A DNA stretch of 64,000 nucleotides. Source: Oscarella lobularis (taxonomy: Eukaryota; Porifera; Homoscleromorpha; Homosclerophorida; Oscarellidae). A program made the position numbers and the translations under genes. Shown here in pieces: positions 38,463-48,693 of the stretch; position 1 is the first letter of the stretch; each line of letters begins with the position of its first letter. Under the pieces are notes generated by a model. That model was not told where the DNA came from. It saw only the letters and a program-made list of their open reading frames with translations, and ran no database searches. The stretch is from contig NC_089177.1 of assembly GCF_947507565.1 (NCBI RefSeq), positions 1,734,648-1,798,647 of the forward strand, read 5' to 3'.

Positions 38463-38469
38463 ACACTGG

Positions 38470-38933
38470 CATTTTGTAGATGTTGCTGACATCAATCCTT
38501 GACTATAGAACTCTTTTGTCGCAAAATATACTGAAATCGTTCTCCAGCAGAAAGTTGAAGAATCCGTGGCGGGACAACTGATCATTGTAGCTCAGATCTA
38601 ACTCTAGAAGGTGTTCCAAGGGGGACAAGCCCAACAGCAGCGCATCTGTAATCTCGCAAGTAGCCAATCGTAGCACGGTCAAGTGACGAAACGTTGATTC
38701 CCCATCCGGATGGAGCGTCCGCGAGCTCGACCTCTAACCTTGGGCGCACTCGGCAAAACTCCGAGTCGGATCATCGAAAGCAATGCGATGATCCCTACAG
38801 GAATAGTGGTAAGACGCCAAACGGGCGTCGACCAAATCATGAATTCCATTGAGACGTCTACATGTCGCAGCCAGTTGACAGCGATCGCGCTGGTCGTTGA
38901 CGTTATCGGGCTTTTTCATAGAAATTTGTTTTT
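38470..38933 (-). pseudogene. F-box/LRR protein fragment
   Basis: Leftward: KPDNVNDQRDRCQLAATCRR, LNGIHDLVDAR (second half of an F-box) and then leucine-rich repeats FRHLTVLRLATCEITDALLL, SPLEHLLELDLSYNDQLSRH. F-box/LRR proteins are substrate adaptors of SCF ubiquitin ligases. The first half of the F-box and the rest of the LRRs are not seen, so this is a fragment or one exon of a gene whose other exons I cannot find. Confidence 0.6.
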
Positions 38934-39535
38934 CTTTAGTTTAAAAGAGCGCATGCGTACATCGAAAAACAAATTGAAAGAAGATTGAGGAGCGTCAAAA
39001 AACTCACGAAAATTTCAGGAGGAGAAAAGTGAGTTAAAGTGGCGTTGTTTATTATTTGGAATCATTCTTACCTTAGTTATTTCGTTAGCGGGCTTTCTCA
39101 TAGAAATGACGTTTTCTTTTATTTAAAAGCTAATCAATTGTTGCAAATGGTCCTAGAAGAAACGAGGGACACTCTAAAATGACGTAGAAACTCACGGAAT
39201 AATTTCGAAGCTTTTCGCCATTTTGCACAGTGCTGGATCCGGGTGCCACGCACGTGTGAGTGCACGTTTTGGTATCTATCTCCCCTAAGAACAGCCCGTA
39301 AAAGCGAGCGAAGCGCTTACGATAGCCATAATATGACACGTACAGCCAAGGGTTAGGGCAAGTGTACTGTATTATGCGCCTAACTAAACTATAATGAACG
39401 CAAAACAAACAGATCTCTGGATTAGACGTCTATTATTAGACTAAGTGTCTCAAGAAAGTTTCTCTGTGAGAAGAACAGAAGTCTCACAGCTAGTCCTCTT
39501 GTGTGCTTCGTGAAATGATTTCTAGGAGCGTATCT
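38934..39535. other. Diverged tandem duplication, no intact gene
   Basis: 38,905-39,010 and 39,079-39,200 share GCGGGCTTT(C/T)TCATAGAAAT, then TTTTCTTTTATTTAAAAG and ACTCACG(A/G)AA, i.e. an old local duplication reaching into the F-box exon. A CCCTAAGAACAGCCCGTAAAAGCG sequence at 39,280 resembles one at 47,755-47,790, a further dispersed repeat. Confidence 0.5.
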
Positions 39536-40250
39536 TTACTCAGATTCCGAAACGCTTCTTGACAGCAAGCATCCTTCAGCTCGGGAACAATAGAGTCCAA
39601 ACAAGCATTGAGCAATTAATTCCTGGAAACCGTACTTTTCCGCAAGACTCGCGTAATGGAGAACCGCTTCCAAATCATCGCCAGCAAAGTCTACCAACAT
39701 CTTCGAGCAAAGTGATTTGAGATCATGGACGAGATATCGGTCCGATAACATCAAAACTTCCAGCAAATATTTCGAGCATTTCTTGATCTCAAAACGGCCC
39801 GTGACAATGAAAGCAACGAGAGCATAGAAAGCCTCATACGCAGCATCGCTTACGGAAATGGGAGACGCAGCGGCCTGCGATTCCGCCAATCCTGACTGAA
39901 ACATCGTCTTGAAGTATTCGCTTCTCAAGCAAAGAATCGTCTTGGAGACTCGAATGCGCTTTCCTTCGATGAGAAACGTAGCTTGATCTGAAGCGGGTAT
40001 ATCGTCGCTGTCGATTAGTCGTTCAAGATCTTTCCTGAGGCGCACGTCCAAGTGAACAAAGGGAGCTTTTAGTGCGATTGCTCGCACCCTTTTTCTTCGG
40101 TGAAGTAAAGCAGGCCAGATTGAGAGTCGTAGAACAAATGACGGACACCGTCCGTATGGTTGTGATAGTTCCACTTTCCCCCGCAAACTGTCTCTACGGT
40201 TGAACGGCTGGCGCCGCTGGCTCTCAAAACGTCTAAACCGTTGTACGAAG
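39536..40250 (-). pseudogene. NHL-BTB gene, 3' part (last NHL and BTB domain)
   Basis: Downstream of the retrotransposon the minus strand continues with SYNGLDVLRASGASRSTVET, VCGGKWNYHNHTDGVRHLFY (NHL-like blade) up to FTEEKGCEQ. A one-base shift then leads to LKAPFVHLDVRLRKDLERLI, FLIEGKRIRVSKTILCLRSE and YFKTMFQSGLAE. That is a classical BTB/POZ core, followed by a BACK-like helical part (YLLEVLMLSDRYLVHDLKSL). BTB proteins are often Cullin-3 adaptors. The shift near 40,080 may be a short intron or a second lesion. Confidence 0.7.
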
Positions 40251-40393
40251 TGTGATGGATCTTAATATAGATGTCATTCCCGGACATGTTATCCGGAAGT
40301 ATATGTCTCACATGAGCATGTCTTGTAGTCACCTGTATGTATATATATCAACATAGGGAGTTGAGCTAGAACCCACGAGTACCCAACATCACA
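40251..40393 (+). repeat. 5' LTR
   Basis: 143 bp with an inner palindrome CGGACATGTTATCCGGAAG and a TATATATA box about 30 bp upstream of the likely start region. Unusually short for a gypsy LTR. Confidence 0.95.
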
Positions 40394-40403
40394 TGGTGTC
40401 AGG

Positions 40404-43400
40404 ATGGCTGAATACTCACTAAAACCCCCCGCACCCTTCAACTTCCGACGCAAGGGAGACTGGCTGGAATGGATCTCGAGATTCGAGTGGTTCCGAGTTG
40501 CCTCCGGTCTGCGCGGAAAGGACGAAGAGCAACAGATCGCGATGCTGATCTACGCGATGGGGAAGGACGCCGAAAAAGTGTTCAAATCCTTCAAACTCAG
40601 CGATGACGACGCGAAGCAGTACAAGATCGTGAAGGAACACTTCGAAAAATACTTTGTAGATCGCCACCACGTGCTCTACGAAATATGCCGTCTCCGCAAG
40701 ATGCGACAGGAAGCAGACGAATCGGTCGAGGCTTTCGTGGCCCGCCTATACGAAATGTCTGAGCACTGCGGCTACGAAGACAGGCGCGAGACAGAGATTC
40801 TTCATCAGCTACTCATTGGAATGCGAGATGAAAAGGCGTCACAAAAGCTCCAACTCGAGAAAGATCTTACTCTCGACAAGGCACTAGCGGTTGTTCGACA
40901 GCGCGAAGAGATCTCGTCGCAGCAATCTACCGTTCGCGGAACGCCCGCGGAACCTCCAGTCGCGACACTTGAGCCATTAACACGTGGAGGACCGCCCCCT
41001 TCCCGTGGAACCGCTTCGGGAAAGCCCAAACATACGCCAAAAGGGTCGAAGCAGAACGCTCAAAGCGCCCGACAGCCGAACAAAAGCGATAAATGTCAAC
41101 GATGCGGTCGTACGCCAGGACATGCGCGTGCATCTTGCCCCGCAGTGAACGTTACGTGTTCGAAATGCAAGCGGATCGGACATTACGCTCAACAGTGCTT
41201 CACGAAATCAGTGAGGACAGTGGAATCGACGTCCGCGGAAGCGACTTCGCAAGAGGACAGTGACGAAGAGACAGTCGACTATTTCTTAGGAGTCTTAGAG
41301 AAGGACGAAGAGAACGCGTGGAACGCTGACGTCACGATCGAGGGAGTTCCAGTCACCTTTAAAATAGACACAGGTGCTGACGTCACAGCGATACCAGATT
41401 TGGTATATGCCAATACCACGTGGCCTCAGTTGAAACCACCAGACGTAAATCTTCGCACAGCTAGCAGTTCTCGCCTTCAAGTCCTTGGTCAATTTGATGC
41501 GGTGCTACGATACGGCGACTACAGTTCGACACAACCCATATATGTCGTCGAAGGATTACGGAAATCTCTACTGGGTCGTCCAGCGATCGACACACTCAAC
41601 ATTCTAAAGCGAATACACCTGATATCTACTGACCTCGATGTCAAGCACGATTTTCCAAAGCTGTTCACCGGATTAGGCTTATTTCCAGGCGAGTATCGAA
41701 TACGTCTGAAAGAAGGCGCAGATCCAGTTGCACTGTCATCGCCACGTCGTGTTCCAATCCCGCTGATGCCGGCGGTAAAGGCGGAACTCGAACGAATGGA
41801 AGCTAACGATGTCATTTTCAAAGTCGACGAACCAACAGACTGGTGTTCCGGTATGGTCGTCAGGCCAAAACCCAACAAACGCGTCAGAATATGCGTTCAT
41901 CTCAAACCACTTAACGAGAGCGTTAAAAGAGAGAGACTAATGCTGCCATCAGTAGAACCAACGCTAGCCCAGCTACATGGAGCGAAACTATTTTCAAAAC
42001 TCGACGCCAATAGCGGATTTTGGCAAGTTAAATTAGCTCACGAATCGGCGCTCTTGACAACGTTTATTACACCTTACGGACGTTACGCATTTAACCGTCT
42101 ACCATTCGGGATAACGTCCGCCCCTGAATATTTCCAGAAGAAAATGTCGGAAATTCTAAACGGGCTACCTGGAGTCATTTGCTTAATGGACGATTGTCTG
42201 GTTTTTGGCGCTACAAAGCAGGAACACGATGATCGTCTACGACAGGTGTGCATGCGGTTGCAAGAAGCCGGCGTTACACTCAATCCAGAGAAATGCGAAT
42301 TTTCAACGGACAGCGTAAAATTCCTAGGCCAAATGGTCGACGCAGAAGGAATCCGTCCAGACCCGGAAAAGACCCGAGCTATTCGCGAAATGTCGTCTCC
42401 AAAAGACATTCACGGAATTCGCCGACTCCTGGGCATGGTAAATCATGTCGGAAAGTTTATTCCCAATCTTGCACAAATCACGGAACCAATACGGAGCCTA
42501 CTCTCAAAGCGAAACCAATGGACGTGGGGAGAGCCTCAAAAACAAGCGTTTGCGAGGATAAAGGAAGCATTGTCTAGTGCACCAGTACTGACTCATTATT
42601 CGCCAAATGCGGAAACCGTAGTTTCAGCCGACGCTTCTTCCTATGGTCTGGGAGCAGTCATCATGCAACGCGATGCGAATGGCGATTTGAAACCTATTGC
42701 TTATGCCTCTTACTCTCTCACTCCAACAGAACAACGATACGCGCAAATTGAGAAGGAAGCACTTGCTCTTGCTTGGGCGTGTGACAGATTCGAAGATTAC
42801 CTACTCGGATTACCTACTTTTCACATCATCACGGACCACAAGCCGCTGGTTCCATTGCTCAGTCCCATGAAGAGACTAGACGATCTACCGCCGAGAGTTC
42901 AACGCTACAGGATGCGCTTGGCGAGATATCAATTTACTATCTCACATACGCCGGGAGCAAAAATGTTCACCCCGGATACCCTTTCACGTGCACCACTTCC
43001 GGGCACAGATAAAAACGTCGAGCTACTCGTACGTGACGCGGAAGCTTATTTGCTAGATCTTCCAGCAACGGACGCAACGTTAGCGAAACTCCGACGTGCG
43101 CAAGAGAACGACGCAGTTTGCAGTCTTATCACTCAATTCGCTCTCCACGGTTGGCCAGAACTCGCGAACCTACAAGGAGAAGTGAAAAAATTCTTTCCCT
43201 TTGCCGGAGAAATCACAGTTTTTGACGGACTCTTGTTGCGCGGCGACAGGCTCATTATTCCGCAGTCGCTCCGACAGGAAATGCTTATGAAGATTCATCA
43301 AGGTCATTTGGGTATTGTCAAATGCCGAGAACGAGCTAAACATTCCCTTTGGTGGCCGAATCTCTCGTCGGAACTGGAGAACTTAATCCTTAAATGCGAA

Positions 43401-44405
43401 ACCTGCGCAAAGGAGAGGGGAAACAGGCCGCAGCCGATGATGCAGTCTGAAATTCCGAAATACCCCTGGATGGTCGTTGGCACAGATCTGTTCGAATGGA
43501 GAGGCCAGCACTACCTCCTGGTCGTAGACTACTTGTCACGATTTCCAGAAATTGCCAGATTAGAGAGTACCTCATCGGCACAAGTAATCGCTCATATGAA
43601 GTCGATATTCAGTCGACAGGGAATACCGGTCGTCGTAAGGTCTGACAATGGGCCGCAATACTCATCGGACGCTTTCAAGCAGTTTGCAAAAGCGTACGGA
43701 TTCGAACACCGTACCAGCAGTCCAAAACACCCGCAAAGCAACGGCGAGGCGGAGAGAATGGTTCAAACCATAAAGAAGCTTCTCAACAAGTCGGAAGATC
43801 TTTACTTGGCACTTCTGGCATACAGAACAACTCCCCTGAGCAACGGATATTCGCCAGCGGAGATTTCTGCAGGACGACGTCTTCGATCAACGGTACCGAC
43901 GGCGCCGCAACAATTGATACCCCAATCGCTACCTTGGGACACTATCCGACAAAAGGAAACAGAGTCTCGAGAGAAGCAGAAGGAGAATTTCGACCAGAGA
44001 CGTCGAGCAAAAGAATTACCACCTCTCAAGGAAGGAGATGCAGTTTTCATCGTGGATCGCCAAGAACATGGCAGAGTTATCAAACAAGCACTTTTTCCCA
44101 GAAGTTACTACATAGCTACCTCGTCTGGCACTATTCGTCGCAATCGTGGAAAATTGGTTATTGCATCTGAGATTCCGGAAGCAGAGAGCGACGACGAAGA
44201 TATCTCCGTAGGAGTGCCGGATGAAGATCCAGAAGCTGAGCTACCAGGCCAAGCTGTTCCCGAACCTGTGGCGGAGGCCGATGAGCCCGCACAGGCCGTT
44301 CAACCTGTTCCAGCTGCACAACCTGTTCCGGTTGCTCCGCAAGCTGCAGTTACCACTAGAAGTGGAAGAGAAGTCCGTCCACCTGATCGATATGGACAGA
44401 ACTGA
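40404..44405 (+). CDS. Gag-Pol polyprotein, intact 1333 residues
   Basis: Gag and Pol are fused in one frame. Gag starts FNFRRKGDWLEWISRFEWFR. CCHC knuckles CQRCGRTPGHARASC and CSKCKRIGHYAQQC are at about residues 231-272. The protease is FKIDTGADVTAIP (about 317). RT contains KPNKRVRICVHLKPLNESV, LFSKLDANSGFWQ, FNRLPFGITSAPEYFQ and the catalytic CLMDDCLVFG (M-D-D). RNase H is VVSADASSYGLGAVI. Integrase has an HHCC finger (HQGHLGIVKCRERAKHSLWW...CETC) and the DDE core (VGTDLFEW; RSDNGPQYSS; HPQSNGEAERM). A GPY-like C-terminal part leads to a Pro/Ala/Val-rich tail. No stop or frameshift occurs, so it is potentially functional. It resembles the decayed element at 57.6-59.3 kb. Confidence 0.97.
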   Translation: MAEYSLKPPAPFNFRRKGDWLEWISRFEWFRVASGLRGKDEEQQIAMLIYAMGKDAEKVFKSFKLSDDDAKQYKIVKEHFEKYFVDRHHVLYEICRLRKMRQEADESVEAFVARLYEMSEHCGYEDRRETEILHQLLIGMRDEKASQKLQLEKDLTLDKALAVVRQREEISSQQSTVRGTPAEPPVATLEPLTRGGPPPSRGTASGKPKHTPKGSKQNAQSARQPNKSDKCQRCGRTPGHARASCPAVNVTCSKCKRIGHYAQQCFTKSVRTVESTSAEATSQEDSDEETVDYFLGVLEKDEENAWNADVTIEGVPVTFKIDTGADVTAIPDLVYANTTWPQLKPPDVNLRTASSSRLQVLGQFDAVLRYGDYSSTQPIYVVEGLRKSLLGRPAIDTLNILKRIHLISTDLDVKHDFPKLFTGLGLFPGEYRIRLKEGADPVALSSPRRVPIPLMPAVKAELERMEANDVIFKVDEPTDWCSGMVVRPKPNKRVRICVHLKPLNESVKRERLMLPSVEPTLAQLHGAKLFSKLDANSGFWQVKLAHESALLTTFITPYGRYAFNRLPFGITSAPEYFQKKMSEILNGLPGVICLMDDCLVFGATKQEHDDRLRQVCMRLQEAGVTLNPEKCEFSTDSVKFLGQMVDAEGIRPDPEKTRAIREMSSPKDIHGIRRLLGMVNHVGKFIPNLAQITEPIRSLLSKRNQWTWGEPQKQAFARIKEALSSAPVLTHYSPNAETVVSADASSYGLGAVIMQRDANGDLKPIAYASYSLTPTEQRYAQIEKEALALAWACDRFEDYLLGLPTFHIITDHKPLVPLLSPMKRLDDLPPRVQRYRMRLARYQFTISHTPGAKMFTPDTLSRAPLPGTDKNVELLVRDAEAYLLDLPATDATLAKLRRAQENDAVCSLITQFALHGWPELANLQGEVKKFFPFAGEITVFDGLLLRGDRLIIPQSLRQEMLMKIHQGHLGIVKCRERAKHSLWWPNLSSELENLILKCETCAKERGNRPQPMMQSEIPKYPWMVVGTDLFEWRGQHYLLVVDYLSRFPEIARLESTSSAQVIAHMKSIFSRQGIPVVVRSDNGPQYSSDAFKQFAKAYGFEHRTSSPKHPQSNGEAERMVQTIKKLLNKSEDLYLALLAYRTTPLSNGYSPAEISAGRRLRSTVPTAPQQLIPQSLPWDTIRQKETESREKQKENFDQRRRAKELPPLKEGDAVFIVDRQEHGRVIKQALFPRSYYIATSSGTIRRNRGKLVIASEIPEAESDDEDISVGVPDEDPEAELPGQAVPEPVAEADEPAQAVQPVPAAQPVPVAPQAAVTTRSGREVRPPDRYGQN

Positions 44406-44409
44406 TCCT

Positions 44410-44421
44410 AAGAAAGGGGGA
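44410..44421 (+). other. Polypurine tract
   Basis: AAGAAAGGGGGA directly abuts the right LTR; it primes plus-strand DNA synthesis. Confidence 0.85.
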
Positions 44422-44564
44422 TGTGATGGATCTTAATATAGATGTCATTCCCGGACATGTTATCCGGAAGTATATGTCTCACATGAGCATGTCTTGTAGT
44501 CACCTGTATGTATATATATCAATATAGGGAGTTGAGCTAGAACCCACGAGTACCCAACATCACA
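44422..44564 (+). repeat. 3' LTR
   Basis: Same 143 bp as the 5' LTR with one base difference visible. Confidence 0.95.
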
Positions 44565-45360
44565 CGAAGCAAAATACACTTCTTCGTTTTCGTCGACGGC
44601 AAGTCCGTGAGCTTCATGAGCGTCAATATCAAAAAATTCGCCACACGGGTTGATTTTTATGACACCGTGTTGATGAGCGACGTAAACCGATTCGCTCTTC
44701 TTGCCATACGCGATTTGACCGGCATTCGTAAACTCGACTCCTAAAAGACCCCTGAAGCAAGGGCTTTCACAATCATACACTTCCATCTTAGAAAAGACTC
44801 CATTAAAGTCGAATTTAAACAGAGAAATCGACGTGCTAGTCGCTTTTGACGTCATGACGACAGGCTGTTCGCCCTTCTTGCCTATCACGGCAAGGGCATT
44901 AAAGGAAGACGTAGCGCTGGGAGACGAAAAGACTCCCCGTGTCGGATGCACCTAGGTGTACGGGCAAAGGAAAATTAGTGGGTGAGGAAAAATTAGGTTT
45001 CGCGCTTTAAACGCGTATCTAATAGTTTCAATTCGAAAATCGTATAATTATTTTAATTAATTTCATTTTAACAATTAATTAGGTAACCGTTTAACTTACA
45101 GCTCTTATTCTGTTACAGTCGGCAACGTAAAGACAGGATTCGTGAGTGGCCAATCCGATGATCTTATCAAATGTAGCGATATGCTTTGGAACGTCTTTGG
45201 AACGGTCCGAACCCGCTTTCCCGGCGTAAAGAGTGGTCTTCTTCGATTCGAGGTCGACTCTCCAAATGCAAGCGTTTCTTTGGTCGGCGACGTAAATCGC
45301 GTCTTCTTCTTCAAACTTGGTTATTCCTTGCAGCGAGCCGAATCTAGCGTCTCGTACCAA
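44565..45360 (-). pseudogene. NHL-BTB gene, 5' part (NHL repeats)
   Basis: The upstream exon (45,360-45,101) encodes VRDARFGSLQGITKFEEEDA, IYVADQRNACIWRVDLESKK and SCLYVADCNRIRAV and ends at donor GTAAGT. The next exon starts after ACACCTAG (about 44,953) with VHPTRGVFSSPSATSSFNAL and continues MVTSKATSTSISLF-type blades to LAVDENEEVYFAS. There the 5-bp duplication and the retrotransposon intervene. A possible further acceptor lies at TTCTAG (about 45,370). Any exon upstream of it is not found, so the start codon is unknown. NHL propellers mediate protein or RNA contacts. The order NHL then BTB is unusual. Confidence 0.7.
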
Positions 45361-45502
45361 GATTGAGGCTAGAACATGACTTTCAGTGCTGCTATTTTCC
45401 TCTTGGAACGTCTTACTGATTCGCGGCCGTCCATCTTGTGAGATTATCCGGGAAGGTCGTTGCCCGTATATCTAAGCCATTCTTCCCAGGGGTTGCGACC
45501 CA

Positions 45503-45705
45503 TGCACCTAAACGAATAAACGGATTGAAACCAGCGATTGACAATATTATTGCTCGATGATAGGGCTATCGAACGAGCTATGGAACGTCTAGATACGTGC
45601 CGGCATCGCGGAGAACGGTCGGCCGTTCTATCATCAGTACGTGCGTTCCATCATTCGTGACGCGTACCACTTCCGGTTTACCCGCTCCTCACTCCGCGAA
45701 CTCGA
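45503..45705. repeat. Fragment of the Foldback-arm sequence
   Basis: Homologous to 18,735-18,942 (right arm) and, inverted, to 18,240-18,470 (left arm). Shared blocks are GGATTGAAACCAGCGATTGA, CGAACGAGCTATG and CCGCTTTACCCGC-type sequence, ending at CTCACTCCGCGAA. It directly abuts the Pro-rich exon of kinase B. Confidence 0.85.
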
Positions 45706-47116
45706 GCGTGTATCAGCTCCGCGGCCAGCGATGCCTCTGCTGCCAACAGCGCATTTTCTTCCTCCTCTGTCGCCATGTCAGCTTCTGCCACCTATACCTC
45801 CGCCGGCAATGCCGCACTTGCCTCCTCCTCCTCGGACGCCACATGTGCCTCTGCCTTTTGTGCCTGCGCCGACAAGTGCGCCTTTGCCTCCGCCGTGCAC
45901 GCCATTGCCGCTTTCTCCTTCCCTCTCTGCGACGTTGTCAATTCATGCAAATTTCCCACGTAAGTTGAAATTATTGCAAATGAATTAGTATAACTTATGC
46001 ACAAGTTATATAGTTGAGAAGGTTCTTCTTTCGGACATCGCGATGTCCAAAACGATGCTGGGAAAGGGAAGCTTCGGAACTGTTTTTAAGGGTTCGCTTC
46101 GTAATACCGATGTAGCGGTAAAGTGCGCTCCAAAATGCGGATTAGTCAATTTATGCTTCGAAAGTCGTATTCAAAGGTACTTTCTTGATCATCACCGTTA
46201 ACACAACGAGATCACTAAGTTGCATTTAGCCTGCTGTCTCACACAAACATTTTGCGTGTTCTCGCGTACGCCGAGAGTGAGACAGAGCGCTACGCGTATT
46301 TGAATTGATGACGACAAATTTATTTGACGTTGTCATCAATCACGAGGTGGCTAAAAAGCAATGTTTGTCAAACTTTGTTTAGAATTTGCTCTGCCTTAGA
46401 ATGCCGGCGTCGATGTGACGATAGCTCGAAAAAACCATCTTTTGAAAGCGACGGCGTGTGGGCTAGGGTACATTGCAAGAAAAGAGATAATTCACTTTGA
46501 CTTGAAATTACCAAATCTTCTCGTAAGTATAAGAATCGTTGTATTTGACTAAAAATAAATTGACATTTTTAGACGAATTGGCCGGGAAGGGATGTTAAAA
46601 TCGCAGACTTTGGATCGGCGCGCCATCTGCGGCTAAATCTCAGCGCCACAAGAGCGAGCGATTTCAAAAGATCGACACCAAATTACCTAAGTCCGGAGCA
46701 GATAAGAGCCGAACGTATCACATCAGCCGTCGATGTGTGGGCTTTCGGTTGCATTGCTTTCGAACTTCAAATGGAAAAGATTCTGCACGACGAAAGAAGC
46801 CAAGAGTGGATTTCTTTCCAAATCCCCCAAGGATACAACACCGGGTACATCAGATCGCTTCGATTACCACAAGGTGTTAGCTACTTTTTGAAAAACTGCT
46901 GGAGAATCAAGCCGGAAGATCGCCCATCCGCTGAGGGCCTGTACCACATCCTAAAATATAGGCCTGTTCTTGAAGAAACGCAGCCCGAATGTCAACCAGA
47001 AAAAAGAAGAAAACGCGCATACATTGAGGTTCCTAAGATCGCAAAATCAAATCTCTTTACTTTACCTAGTTAACGTGCCTTTGCAGGACGACGACGTCGC
47101 CGACGACGACAAGTAG
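45706..47116 (+). pseudogene. Protein kinase gene B, Pro-rich N-terminus, slightly degenerate
   Basis: Pro-rich exon (to about 45,960), then TM-like start at LGKGSFGTVFKGSLRNTDVA with VAVKCAP. LLSHTNILRVLAYAESETER is followed by a one-base shift. Then come ARKNHLLKATACGLGYIARK, catalytic loop IIHFDLKLPNLL, VKIADFGSARHL (DFG intact), PNYLSPEQIRAE, VDVWAFGCIAFE and a C-lobe ending RPSAEGLYHILKYRPVL. The final exon encodes an acidic tail (stop 47,114-47,116). It is better preserved than kinase A. The shift near 46,300 and a divergent first intron suggest recent decay or a sequencing error. Likely a TKL/Tyr-kinase-like receptor-less kinase. Confidence 0.75.
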
Positions 47117-47494
47117 CGCTCCTCCCTTACATTAAACTAACAACTGATGATAGATGATGGCTATTAATAAAAGATTTCAAAAACTAGCGCTCAACTTTTG
47201 TGCCATCTATTTCTTTAATTAAACAATGTGGAATCTACCTCCTAGCAAAAGGAGAATCCTCAACAAGCAACAAGATGACAAAAAAGACGCTCAAAAACGA
47301 GCACACTTTCTCAAAGAAAACTTAGAAAATAAAGAGATACCCAAAAGAGGCCCTAGGAAAATCAAAAGAATAACCAATAATAGAAAAAAAAGAGCGAAAG
47401 CTCTTCTTTTTTCTACCTAACCCCCAAAACCCTTACCCTTACACTCAGAAAGGTAAGAACATCTGGAGCCCCAAAAGGGGCCCCAATCTAAGGT
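47117..47494. other. Lysine-rich frame only, no supported gene
   Basis: A 64-codon frame (47,226-47,420, MWNLPPSKRRILNKQQDDKK) is very A-rich and lies where A/T bias alone could keep a frame open. No family recognised. Confidence 0.3.
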
Positions 47495-47984
47495 GCCCCG
47501 CCTTTTTCCTATTTTTTAAGCTGGCCGGCGTTTTCAAAGATATATTATTTAAACTTGTTTACCATTGTTTTAGTTGTTTTCTTTAGTCTATTCGCTTCTT
47601 GAGGTGTTGGCCTCGCTTGGTGGATAAGGTTCAGAGTTGGTTGATTATGGGGCCTCTTTTGAGGCAATTATGATTAATTTTTCATTTTTCTTTATTGTGC
47701 ATTCAAGATTAATTAGTTGTTAATTTTGGTCAGCGACACTAAACCTTATCCTTATCTCCCCTGAAAGAGATAGGAAAAGCCCGTAAAAGCGGGCGAAACG
47801 CTTAAAATAGCCAAAATTTCACATCTAAACCAAAATAAACCCTGGACCTTATCCGCCAAGGGAGGCCAACACCTCAAGAAGCGAATAGACTAAGAAAAAT
47901 CAACAAAAACATTACTAAACATGTTAAAAATCTAATATCTATGAAAACGACCGCCTGCTTAAAAATTAGGAAAAAAGGCGGGGT
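47495..47984. repeat. About 490-bp MITE with about 140-bp inverted arms
   Basis: Left arm CCCCGCCTTTTTCCT ... AGTCTATTCGCTTCTTGAGG ... CTTGGTGGATAAGGT and right arm its inverse ending GGCGGGG. The central part is unique. Arms are diverged by several substitutions, so it is an older insertion. No duplication determined. Confidence 0.75.
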
Positions 47985-48689
47985 CAAGAATAAAAAACTA
48001 AAGGAACGGCCGTCACTCAGCGGAAAAACCGCCGATAACGAAAAACGATCCGGCGATCGAATTATCGTATCATACGCTCTACGGATTGCAGGCACTCAAA
48101 GGCGTGCGACGTGCCGTTCGTCGTAGAGCGAGTGATACATTCGCGCAAAAACCGCGGCTATTCTCGCACGTTGGAACGATGCGCTAAAGATGTGAATAGT
48201 GCGATGTGAAAAGGCAGCATACTTACCGCTCCATAGGCCTCGACGTTAGATGCAGCTTACAGGACAAAATGTGCGGCGTGCGCTAACTCACAACTAATTT
48301 ACCGAGTGCTTCGTTCAACTCTCTTCCATTCTCTCTCTACACAATGACGAAGAGAACGCTGACTGCTCGCGATAGCTTGTTAAGCCGGGAATCTTCGCTC
48401 TGTAAAGAACGCTCGATCGTGCCGTAGTAATTAAGGCAGCATGTAGTTCCAAAGCATCTTTGGCGTATCGTTCAATAATAAATACAGGAGACTATTTAAA
48501 TATGAGCGATTGCAATCAAGAGACCGCGCCAGGAAAATACAATAGCGCATACTTAACAGCTACAAAATGTGCAGACTTCTTTATTAAATAAATGCAATAA
48601 AATTTTCTACTAAAATTATCATGCAAAAATTAGAAAAAATAGTTTGAGCTTACTAAGCTGACTGCCTAAGTTAAGCAATTTCGTAATGA
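47985..48689. other. No supported gene
   Basis: AT-rich, except for a short frame at 48,343 (MTKRTLTARDSLLSRESSL, 27 codons) that might be a first exon of kinase C. There is no splice link I can defend. Confidence 0.3.
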
Positions 48690-48693
48690 GTTT

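Larger units (their letters stand above)
40246..44569 (+). mobile_element. Complete Ty3/gypsy (K02A2.6-like) LTR retrotransposon, 5-bp TSD
   Basis: 143-bp LTRs (40,251-40,393; 44,422-44,564) start TGTGATGGATC and end CCCAACATCACA. They differ at one visible position (ATCAACATAG versus ATCAATATAG). CGAAG is duplicated on both sides (40,246-40,250; 44,565-44,569). A polypurine tract AAGAAAGGGGGA precedes the right LTR. The primer-binding site must start at TGGTGTCAGG immediately after the left LTR and overlaps the start codon. With one intact ORF and nearly identical LTRs it is very young. It splits an NHL-BTB gene in antisense orientation. Confidence 0.97.

Noticed and set aside
47226-47420. 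Lysine-rich 64-codon frame
   Set aside because: A-rich composition keeps the frame open; no family or splice context.
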